Shown here: piece after piece, positions 35,851-46,120 of the stretch | How positions within the stretch are numbered: the stretch's first letter is position 1 | How the letters are laid out: every line of letters begins with the position of its first letter | Assembly (NCBI GenBank): GCA_015680685.1 | Contig: MNCI01024031.1 | Location: 343,238-407,237 of the forward strand | Source: Gnetum montanum | Lineage: Eukaryota; Streptophyta; Gnetopsida; Gnetales; Gnetaceae | Reading direction: 5' to 3' | DNA: 64,000 bases | Notes under the pieces: model-generated | The model's input: the letters and a program-made list of their open reading frames with translations, nothing else | The model's database searches: none | What the model was told of the DNA's origin: nothing | Position numbers and translations under genes: made by a program

Positions 35851-36690
35851 GAAGGTTCAGCACCACAACATCAATGGAAGAATGCCACTTGTGTTGTGAA
35901 TACACATAGAAATGATAATTCTAGTAGATCTCTACGACAATCTTGGAAATTCCCTTTCTTTAGCACAATTCCCATGCATAAGTACAACACTTGTGGACCT
36001 AGTTACTCATCAAAAGTAGCATAAGGCCAATCTAATGCAACAACCTTCCTCATCAAATTGATGTTTCCTAATCATATGCAAAAGCTAACAACCATTACCA
36101 CTCCAACACAAGGCATAAACAATAAAGCTATCACTATGGAGAGACACAAGAATCCATGAATTACTACTAATAGTAAAGGATGTAGTTGTAGGCCAAAAAT
36201 TCAAAATACTAACATAGCCCACAAAAACGTTTAGGAGCAAGTGTGTAAGAAAAAATGAATCTACATAGTAGCCACTAAACCAAAAGATAGCCAGTGGCTT
36301 AAAAATGAGAATATAAAACTACTTATTAGTTCTAGACATAAGAAAATGGACCAAAGAGAGGACTTAGACATAGATATCTTACACTCTCATTATACACTAG
36401 AAAAGGATATTAAACATGAAGACTTGGGAATTAAAACAAAAAATCAAGGAGCAGCAAACACAATTGGACCATCCAAAATGGAAATACCTTCAAGTCTAGA
36501 TGAAGATACATCTCTAAATGATCCAGATGAGACTCTTACCAATGTTAGATGTGGTACCACATGATTAACTAAATCAATAATGATAACAGATAGAAAATTG
36601 GTGGTGTATAACCAAGGGATTGTGTAGTCCATCTCCTAAATGTACAACCATAAGATTAGTCATGAGGGAGATGCTCCATCTAGGTTCAAG
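35851..36690 (+). pseudogene. Short coding remnant at the pol position of element B
   Basis: A coding-like frame runs from about 36020 to 36564. It includes ATKPKDSQWLKNENIKLL, then a D/E/K-rich segment (DIDILHSHYTLEKDIKHED) and PSSLDEDTSLNDPDETL. The same region occurs at 58093-58340 (IAIKPKNIQWLRNSSIKL and following), so it is a conserved part of this non-autonomous family, not random DNA. Near 36640 the phrase ttagtcatgagggagatg matches the 3' end of integrase in A (about 7120). I cannot assign a function. Confidence 0.6.
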
Positions 36691-38780
36691 AACTAATAAT
36701 TATTTTTCCCCTTTTTATTTTATAATTTTTTATCATTTCCCTATTTTTTTCAAAATTTGTTGATATTTCATATGTTTTTCATTTCTTAATATTTTTCTTT
36801 TCTTTACATTTCTCTTTTCTTGAATCATTTTATTTATGCTTTATGAATGTACTTTTTTTTATAATATTGCCAATTCATGATGCAGAAGTCAATGCTATGT
36901 GTTGGGTTTTTGTGATATGCTATCAAGATGATTGGGTAAGTAATTGTGTAAAGTAGTGAAACTACCTCATCCATCCCTCTAGTTCTTTAAATAAAAGGTC
37001 TTTTTCATGGAAACAATTTGGTTATTATTTTATGAAACTAAAATTCATCAATGATCATTGTACCTTGAAGAAAGAGGGAATGACCAAGTGGGAATGGTAA
37101 AGGGTGTGACCTCAAGGGAACTTTTTGGGTTCTCTTCTTGAATTCCTTCATGTGGTTTATGACTCCTCTTGGAATGTATCATCACTTCTCCATTGACCAA
37201 TAATAGGAAGCTAAAAGTCTTTTTATGGTGTTGTTCCTATAAAAAAATAGAAAAGAAAAAAGAGAGAAAAAAACAATAATGGGAATTCAAAGCACACACC
37301 TTAGACACAATAATGGGCTACAAGCATTGGTTATGGGGCTAGAAAGACTTGTTACCCATGCCAAAGGATGCCCCTCTAACTAAGGCCCTTCCTTCTTCTC
37401 TTTTATTCTCTTTTTAGAGTGATGATTGTTCTTTGTGGTGGTTGTGGACTCATGGTGGTAGGCAAGAGGGAACACATCAATGCAAGGTCACTATTCATGG
37501 TATGGACTTGGTCTAAACTTGGACAAATAGGTATGCTGACCATTTTAATCACACTTTTCATAGAACCTATTGCAAACATGGTAAAGTACCTTCCATCCCA
37601 ATCTCTACAATCACTTCTCATCTCATTATTCACCTCCTTATTACATATGATTATGAGCCTTCTAGTTTTGTGTAGTATAGCACAACATCCCAACCACAAT
37701 AGTTGTATGTTGTTTGGAAAAAATGCATGGTCTACATTTAACTTCTCAGGTGCCCATAAACATCTATAGAAGTGTTATGCAAGGGCATTATGGCAAGAGC
37801 CTACTTTGGGAAGGACCCACTTGCATAACTTCTATTGATCATGGCTTTGAACTAACCTTACATCTTCCAGAACATTTGTGATGATTTCTCTAAATTTATG
37901 CATGATTTTGGGACTACTTCTCTTCTATTTCATTAATTTTTACTACTTTTCTATTTCTATATCCATTAGTATTTCTTAGCCATCTTTTAAATTAGACCTT
38001 TGGTTTTAACTATTCAAAAACTTATGTGTTTCTAGAGTTACGCTTATTAGCTATGGGGGCTAGGGATGTCTACTTTAAAATTTTTCTAACATCCTATTTT
38101 TGAACATCATGCTAACTAATAGTAATCGATCAAAATAATGTAAATAGGTTGATCATTTTAGTTACCTCATAGCCTTTGGCATAGTATGGTGTAGTCACCT
38201 TGTGCTTAAATGAAAACTAAGGGATCTTAAAAGGGTTAATTATTAAGGAAAATTTACCAAAAAAATGTTGATCCTTTGGTGACTACAAGTGATGCTAAAA
38301 GAAATGAATAAGCAAGAAGGTTTTTTACCATGCACAAAAATGAATCCAAGAGGTGAACAATAGAGGATATGCTCATGGACAAGTCATAACACATACAAGA
38401 TAACAACTCAAACTTTGTATATTTACTAGATCCATGGGATGATGAGAAGAAATTTTAGTCCATCCTTCAAGAATGTTCCATATAACTAGAGAAGGATCAA
38501 CATAACAATCAAGTTTAAAAGTCTATCACTATTAGTAAAAATAAGAAGAATCATCTTTATTGGATTCTTAAAGATCTCTAAAAAGTTTGTAATCTTCAAT
38601 GTTTGTTTAGTCTTTTTATCACTTTTTCATTTTTATGCATCCACTTGAATAAAATTTTGTAATGCGGCACTTAGAGTCAATCAGTAGTTTGCATGTCAGT
38701 CAATAATCCCATACCTTCCCAATATTATGTAAGGGATTTATTTCTCCTATTGTTCACTCAAGGACAAGTTTTCATTTAGT
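36691..38780 (+). other. Element B non-coding spacer
   Basis: T-rich start (36700-36860), then DNA collinear with element A 7080-5800. Several open stretches on either strand at 37403-37769 lack conservation as protein between A and B. No gene supported. Confidence 0.6.
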
Positions 38781-38790
38781 CATGGGGGTA
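38779..38790 (+). other. Polypurine tract of element B
   Basis: gtcatgggggta directly before the 3' LTR start TGATGACCC. Same tract as in element A. Confidence 0.8.
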
Positions 38791-39629
38791 TGATGACCCA
38801 TGTTTTGCCTAGCTCCGATATCAGGTATCCAATATCAGATACTCAATATTGGGATCTAAGAAGTATGGTTGGATATCTGATATCGCAAGATGTGTGTCAG
38901 CCTATAAATATAGCACTTGGACACATGGTTTGGACATAAGTTAGTTAATATAATAGCCAAACTCTTAGAGAATAGTTAGTGAGCACTCGCAGTATGGATC
39001 TGAGTTAGTTGTACAATGTCTTATTCGAGTGTCAATGTACCTAGACACATTCCATGAATGATAATAATATCAAGATTGATTCTTATTCATTGCAGTGCTT
39101 TGACTTAGATTAAATTTACTTTTAATGAAATTTATGTTTCATGTACTTAGTTAATATTTATGTTTCCATGCATGTTAATGAATTGGCAGAATGAGTGCAA
39201 CTAGTTTCAATCATAAACATGTATTCCCTTAGTAACCCCAATAATGTTTTTTCTTGGTTTGCCTAGCAGCATAGCATTTGGTAATTCCAGTAGTGGATAT
39301 GTGGGTTCAAGATGTGTACAGCAAGCTGGAAATGAACACTCATTGCCCGTAGGCTAGTCTAGACCCATTGTTAATTAGCTTAATTAATTAATCTCTTTAT
39401 TATCATTAGGAGTAGCTTAGGACCAAACAACATCAAGAATCATATGCCTCACTTTGGACTAAACCATACATGACATAGCTACCACTACTCTAAGTGGGAA
39501 GACAATGAACTACGATCAAGGCATAATGATTTAGATGCATAACTAGTCCCATCCATGGAATTTAATCGAATCATGTATGAACACTTGTGATTCATATGGT
39601 TGGGTGTAGGGGTACCTCACCGCTTATCA
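38791..39629 (+). repeat. Element B 3' LTR
   Basis: 839 bp, TG...CA ends, TATAAATA at 38903-38910, aligned end to end with 32952-33822. Confidence 0.92.
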
Positions 39630-39634
39630 ACTTC
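39630..39634. repeat. Target site duplication of element B, right copy (ACTTC)
   Basis: Pairs with ATTTC at 32947-32951. Coding sequence of the interrupted gene begins 13 bp further on. Confidence 0.7.
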
Positions 39635-39646
39635 TATCTTTCCAAC

Positions 39647-42600
39647 ATGGAGAGAATCCTCCTCCACCTCCCCATTGCACTTCTAGTGCAATATGAGTTC
39701 TAGTGCTTAGAATTAGCAACGAGACCATGGGAGAAGGCATTTATGTTTAGATCTAGGTTTTATTCCAAGCTTTTGCAAAAATTCATCACAACTCTCATTC
39801 CATCATACAATGCATTGGAGCAGAAATCTGGCAAAGAGTTTTTCTATAAGAACCTTTCATCCTTAGTGTGGCTATTATAGATCTTTCCCTAGGTAGCATT
39901 GAAGCTTTGATCCTCTCAATTTCCAAGCTCTACGAATGTTGATATAATAATAATGAAAAAAAGAGGTGGCAAGAGCAAGAATCTACTAATTGAGAAGGTA
40001 GATACAGTTGCTTAGGGAATCTCCCAACTACCTAGGCCTATTATAATCCAAAATTTTTCTATTGAAACTCCAAGTTAGGCCATTGCTAGCCACTTTTTGC
40101 TTACTTTCCTAACTATTTTTTGGTTTTCCTAGCTAGGAATAGGATTGTTTTCTCAAATCTACGCAAGGGTGTTTCTCAAAATTGAGTTTTGACAAAACCA
40201 TACCTCTTATTTTACTAGTTTCTATGCAAATCTAAGGTTATTTTGGGTGTTTAGGCTTGGTTTTATGTAGATGTTATATTAAGTTTTGTTGCTTTGTATG
40301 TGTTTTTTTTACCAATTTTGGTAAAAAAGCAAGCATGATTGCATAACTTTTATTAAGGAATATATTATAAATTGTTAAAATATCAGGATTTGGTTTTGTT
40401 GAGTTACATTTAATGTTTCTATTAACTATTATTTTATTTAATTCAGACTTGTTATGGATAAATTATGGGTGTTTTGGCTATGTTGTGAGGTTGTGGTTTG
40501 TGCCATTTTTTTCAAATTTTTCATAATATTTATGAATTTTTTCCAAAGAAATGGCAAGGGTTTTGGATATTTTCTTATTATGTATGCATAGATTTTAATT
40601 TGGGATTAAAATGGATTTTTGAAAAACTTTTTATGAAACTTGCACAAAAAGGGCCTTTCTGATGAAGGTTGGGTTATTGCATAGTTTTCTGTAATTTCTA
40701 TTGAAATAGTTGTGAATTTTTGGCTATATTGGTATGGCTATAAATTTTATGATTTTAGCATTCCAATAGTGATGGGATCACTAAAATTAGAGTTAACATG
40801 AATTATTAATGAAATTTTTCCTATGATCATGCGAATTAGGGCTTTTTCATTAATGGCTAGACACATATTTAATTTGCTCATTTTTCTATAGAAATATCTA
40901 TAAATTTTCAAAGTTTTTAATATGGTTTTGTAGCTTGTTATTTCAAGATTCCAAAGGTGGTAAAATCATTGAATTCAGAACTATGATTGATTTTTAACAA
41001 ATTTTCCCATATAGTCACAAGTTTAGAGATTTTTTGGTTGTAATAATTTACCCTTTGGAGATGGGCAGCGTGAACATGTTTGAATGATTTTTCTTGTCAC
41101 CCCTGGGAATGCCTAAGGATATTTAAAAGAATTTAAAATTGATTAAACATGTTTATAAAAATATTTTGTAATTTTTATTTTTGATTTCCTAAGGCAATTT
41201 ACTAAGTTGCAACTCATGTTACCTAGACTTTGTTAGGAGGTTGCACAAGGTATTGATTCATTGTAAGTTGAGGGTATAAAATTATTATATTTTGGGTATA
41301 ATTATCAAAGGTTATAAGGCTATAATAATGTTGATTTTTGAATTTTTATTTTGATAGAATTTCAACTACACCCTAGAGCTTTTTATCGGTGCTAATTTCA
41401 CTCTCGACTAGGATACTTAGTGAAAATTGCAAGAAATTGTAAGTGTTATGAGGTTTTTGTAAAGTTGTCTTTATTCACTAGACATTATAAATGTGATTTT
41501 AATTGGTTTTTTATTGCTTTCCCATGTAGGGACCTTCTAAATCCCACCCTCATAATGGTGGAGTTGGTGGGCATTTGATGCTACATCAACTTCCCAAAGC
41601 CCAACACCCCTCTCCCATACCTGGTTCTTGAGAGGGGCTCACCATGGTTTTGACTAGGGGAAAGGGAATTCCTTTCCTATATTGTATAGAAATTTAGTGT
41701 GATGATGTGATCACACTTAGTTGTAGACATGGCTTGGGTCATAGTGGAGACACTAATGCCTTGGATGTTAAATTTAATCATCAAGTTCATAATTGGTGAT
41801 CTAGCCACTTGGGTAGTAGGGGGTAGTTGACATGAGGGATATCATTAGTACACGATACCTTTCAAGGATCTAGAGCATGCTAGAGTATCATTAGTATAAT
41901 GTTGACAATACTCTAATGATGACATATAAAGTCAACACATTATTTTAGAACCCCCTGGCATTGTGTACCATCTACCAGGGTAAGCATGGTTGTTATGATA
42001 TTTTGATGTTTTGGCTTTATTATTTAATTCACCTTTCCTAACTTGTTAATTTTATGAACTTCTTGGAGCTATAGGATCAATGATCAAGGCTTGAATACGA
42101 ACAACTCAAACCAGCTTAAATGTATTTACCAAAGGCCCCAAGATTAGAACTATTGTGTATGAATACTTAAGAGGGGATTTTGATAAATACACTACTAACT
42201 TCCACCATATCTACAAGAAGTGTGTAGTGAACAAGACAACACAGAATTGGTGGATGGGTTCCAAGAACACGAGGGATAAGACTGTTGTTGTTAAGACCTC
42301 TACAAAAGATTCACCAAGCAAGAATAAGAAAGGTAAGAACAAGGATTGTAATGTCTAATGTTGTTATGACTACTAAGGTTTTAAGTGTTTTATAGTTTTA
42401 ACTTCTATTAGATGTATCTATGCTAATGCTAAATGTTTGTTGTTTCCTTGTAGGACCTTCCACTTCTTCCAATGTCATCAAATCCATTTTAGGATGCCTT
42501 GAGGATATCCTCATCTTGAAATTTGATGAGGTGGGATTAGCCCAGGAGTGGTTAAGGGGACATATGCCTAGGCACATCCAAGCAAACATTGAGCATGCAT

Positions 42601-44817
42601 GTTTGCTTGATGTTTTCATGGCACATATCCCTTCCATCCCTACTATAGAGATGTTGAACATCATTGACTCCTTTTACATAGGATCCAATCATTTTAGCAC
42701 TATGATTCAAGGTGTGCCAGTAACCATACCTATTGATGAGGCCTCCTTTTGTGACTTGTTTGGTGTTCCTGCTAACAAGACAAAAGTTGCCACCAAACTA
42801 GTGAAAGAATTAAGCCATCATGAGGAGGTTTTGGAGTGGTCTAGTACAAGTAAGGGCCACTTTGGGCTTACCTGGGATAGCTTCACAAATTCTAAAGCAA
42901 AGGAATCTTATCCTTTCTTTAGATCCTATGCCTTTCCTAAACTATTATCACAAAAGAAGGTAATTGACATCACATAGGGGTGGAACTTTAAGAAGATCCT
43001 GATGGAGGATACCAGGTTCAACTAGGTTACTTCCTTAGCTAATGGGATTCAAGAGGAGATTCTCAAACTTCAAAAAGATACATCTACCATAATCCACATG
43101 CATTATGAATATTTTCTAGGTTATTTGAAGAGGTTTGTAGAGTTCTTCGTGGTGTGGAGGAATGGGTCATGGATATTCCAAGACCCTAACCAACTTTCTA
43201 GGCCTTGGATAAAGCATAGTTATCAAACCATGTAGGCCCAAAACCCACTAGATGAGATGGGTGACTTACTATTTGTTACCACCAAGGGACTGAGGCATAA
43301 AGGCATGCCATTGTTATAGCTATAGAGGAATAAAGGTATGTAAAGGAGGTAATGCTACTATAGCATGAGATTAAAGGGTTTGCCAATGTTGATATAGATG
43401 ACATAGATGCCTTGTTTGGTGAGTCATTGCTAGGTGCATATCCCATTATTGTCCCAAAGTTGGAGGTGGAGGAGCCATGTATGCACACACATTAATGCTA
43501 CTCATCATATGATATGGTTTTAGATTTGGTTTTGGTTCTAACCATTTGATGATTGTTATGCTTGAAATAGTTCTTAAGCTACTACCAAAGGCCCCTACCC
43601 CTACATTTCGCATGAAACCATGGGTAGAGGTCCCAAAAAAGGTGAAGTTCATTCATGGGATGGCCAAGGAAATCATTGACTAGTTGCAAAACATTGCAAC
43701 CAAGATCATTAAGAACTAAACTTTACTTTCCTTAGTCATTTTTCTATGGTTATAGGTTGTATTTATATTATGACTATCTTAGGTTGCAAACTATGCTTAT
43801 GGTTGTATTTATGGTTACACATTGTTTATAGTGCCATTAATAGCATGGGATCCTAGCTAAGACATGAAGTTTGACTCCCTACCAAAGCTTCCCTCCCATG
43901 TCCAAAATGTACCCATGAAGTTGTATGAAACTACTATTAATCTTGTAGTTTCATGCACAAAAATTTCATGGGAGTTTTAGAGGTCCAAGGAATCCCTATG
44001 GAAGCATGTTGTGGCCTTGAGGGAGGAGATGTAATGGCAAGTTCAGCCTGCTAGGGATCTCCAAGATCACAAGGCCTTTATGAAGGCCTAAGTAGCTAAT
44101 TCAGAGAACTTGCAAATCAAAGAGATCACATGGGCTTACTATTGGAATATCATCCAAGGTGGCACTCTCAAGGGATATGCTGGAGTAGTGGATGTAGATG
44201 GATCTCATTTTTTAAAAAGCCCAAGACTAGAAAGACTATAGTGCATGGGTCCTAGAGTGAGATAAGATAAAAACAAATCACAAAAGATGGTACAAGGCTA
44301 ATCAGGAGGCACATGAAGTGGCTCAAGGAGGAGATGACTAAACAAGCAAGAGAGAGCTATTCATCTAGGGAATTTAGGTTGAGAGTGCTTACCAGCTCTT
44401 TGAAAGTATTCACACAGTGGGAAAATCTCCTACTCCTAAGATCACTACAGTTGTAGCTAAGACTTCTATGGCTAACAATGTCATGGGACCTGCTATATTA
44501 GACTAGGGTGGATCCAACAAACATCCTCACAGGAATTAATTTTGGGGATGTTGATTGGGCTAACATGGTGAAAGATCAAATTCTCCATTGATTAGAGATT
44601 GGCCTTCAACATCTTCTCCAAGAGTTTATCAAGCTAAATTCCTTACAAGTTTGATGTATTTCTATTTTTTTTAATGTTTCTATTGTTTAAGTTATAACTT
44701 TGGTTGTTGGTTACTGATTGGCTTTATGTTGTCGTGTTTCAAGAATTAGGAGATATCAGTGGCCCTAGTAATAAGGGTGGGGATGATCCACCACTTTCTT
44801 CTCTAGATGCCCCTTAG
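39647..44817 (+). pseudogene. Multi-exon gene remnant of unknown function inside element C, opposite strand
   Basis: Coding-like blocks in order: 39647-40080 (ATG at 39647, MERILLHLPIALL; PWEKAFMFRSRFYSKLLQKF); 41530-41979 (GPSKSHPHNGGVGG and on); 42075-42332 (VYEYLRGDFDKYTTNFHHIY); 42454-43700 (FDEVGLAQEWLRGHMPRHI; GVPVTIPIDEASFCDLFGVP; WNFKKILMEDTRFN; FIHGMAKEIID); 43880-44650 (SLWKHVVALREEM; INFGDVDWANMVKDQIL); and a last block to the TAG at 44817 (ELGDISGPSNKGGDDPP). Splice signals join some blocks in frame: 42333-42453 (AAAG/GTAAGA...CTTGTAG/GA) and 41980-42074 (CAGG/GTAAGC...TATAG/GA), both phase 1. Most stops fit CAG/CGA decay. I do not recognise the family. Central LFGVP-type wording loosely recalls retroelement-associated plant transposon proteins. 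It could be a captured host gene or part of another element. Confidence 0.55.
42333..42453 (+). other. Predicted 121-bp phase-1 intron
   Basis: Donor AAAG/GTAAGA and acceptor tttccttgtag/GA. The upstream reading frame (KNKK) and the downstream one (PSTSSNVIK) join through a split glycine codon, G/GA. Without splicing the upstream frame stops at 42356-42358. Confidence 0.6.
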
Positions 44818-45690
44818 CATCCTTCATTTGTCCATCCTAGGTTGCTTATTATTGACTACATGATGTTTACATTTTTGTTGATGTTGATGGCCATTGTTAG
44901 CCAAGACATTGTTATAGATGGTTATTTTTTATTATTATTTGAGCACTTTGCCACATTGTGTGGTTATGGCTATTCATGTTATAAATATTTTAAATTTTAA
45001 TTTTTAGTTTTCATTTTTGGCCATATATTCTTCTAGTGTTACATATTTATCATGGCTTTACGACTTTACAATTTTAATGTTATAAACATTGTAAACGACT
45101 ATGTTGGCTAAGATGGCTAGATGATGTGATTCTAGGCTAAGACATAAATAGGGTAAAAAGATTCTTCTCAGTTTTAGGCCATGGTAGGCCATTTCTATAA
45201 GGAAAGATATATATTTTTGTTTATTTTGTGTTTTAAAATTTTTATGATTTTTTCATGTTTATATTGCACTAGAAAAGGAAAAAAACCAAAGAAAAAGGCT
45301 TTAATAAATAAAAATGCAAGAAAAAATAAATCTTAGGCTACATGCTGAAAAATTTAAAATAAGGTAAGTAAAAAGATATAAACCATCGATAAGAAAATCT
45401 AGGCTAATTGGTTATGGCTACATATGGTTACAAGGTTATAAGGGCATCAAGTGGAAGGAGCAAGGTGTGCATCATTTGTGCAAATTCTTCCTAATCTTTG
45501 AAAGTTTAGGAAATGTATAAGACCTACTCTACATAAATTTGTACTCACCATCTCCTTCACTAATGATGTTAAAACGGAGTTCTTCCCATAGTACATCTTG
45601 CTGCCCATTGTTGATTTCTTTGGCTTTCCCCTCTCTCTTGGGTTCCGTAACTTCATGGTTGGGAGTTTATTCATGAAACTCCACTTCAAA
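44818..45690. other. AT-rich spacer, no gene seen
   Basis: Contains one copy of the agttttaggccatgg repeat of element C near 45160, so element C sequence has resumed by there. The minus-strand open stretch at 45689-45447 has no recognisable domain. Confidence 0.45.
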
Positions 45691-46120
45691 CCCCTATTCT
45701 ATATTCATGTTGTTGACTACCACAAGACTATGTTATCACCATGAATGATTATTTCACCTCCCTCATAAGGAAGGTGAACTTCTTAGTGGATAAATGAGCA
45801 TATAATTTGTAATTAAGCCAACTAAGGCCTTCCCAAGATGAGGTTGAACCCTGGTGTTTCCTCTACCACTAAGAAATCTATAGTTTTGGGAACTATTTCC
45901 CTATCACAAAGTCTAAGGAGATTGACCTCTTAATAGCAACTTGTGATTTATTAAAGGACTTGAGAGCAATGGTTGTTGTATGTTGCATCTACTTGGTTAA
46001 GCCTAAAGGTTCAACTGTAGTGAATGGGATAACATTCATTGTAGCTTCATCATCCAAATGCATTCAATGCACCCTATACTAGCCTACTCGTATGGTGATG
46101 AAAAGAGGAGCCTTTATTAC
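45691..46120 (-). pseudogene. Element C aspartic protease
   Basis: The minus strand reads DDEATMNVIPFTTVEPLGL at about 46055-46000, the active-site region of Tat proteases (usually D-x-G-S-S). The first aspartate is present, but the following G-S pair is lost. FLVVEETPGFNLILGRP lies at about 45870-45820, the conserved VxxxPxxYNxLLGRPW strand. Stops and a frameshift lie between the two. It follows gag on the same strand. RT is missing immediately downstream because of inserted DNA. Confidence 0.82.

Larger units (their letters stand above)
32952..39629 (+). mobile_element. Element B: pol-less relative of element A, 6.7 kb, nested in element C region
   Basis: LTRs 32952-33822 and 38791-39629, PBS, gag, a short remnant at the pol position, a non-coding spacer and a PPT identical in core to that of element A. 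Gag, spacer and LTR all align with element A, but protease, RT, RNase H and integrase are absent. It is therefore non-autonomous and would have depended on an A-type partner. It lies just upstream of the ATG of an opposite-strand (to C) gene remnant. Confidence 0.9.

Noticed and set aside
37403-37769. Overlapping open stretches on both strands in element B
   Set aside because: The DNA aligns with the non-coding spacer of element A (about 6240-5800), but no protein similarity is kept in either frame.
42420-42453. ATG at 42420 as the start of the 185-codon open stretch
   Set aside because: The first 11 codons fall in a predicted intron ending in tttccttgtag, and the upstream exon joins in frame at 42332/42454.
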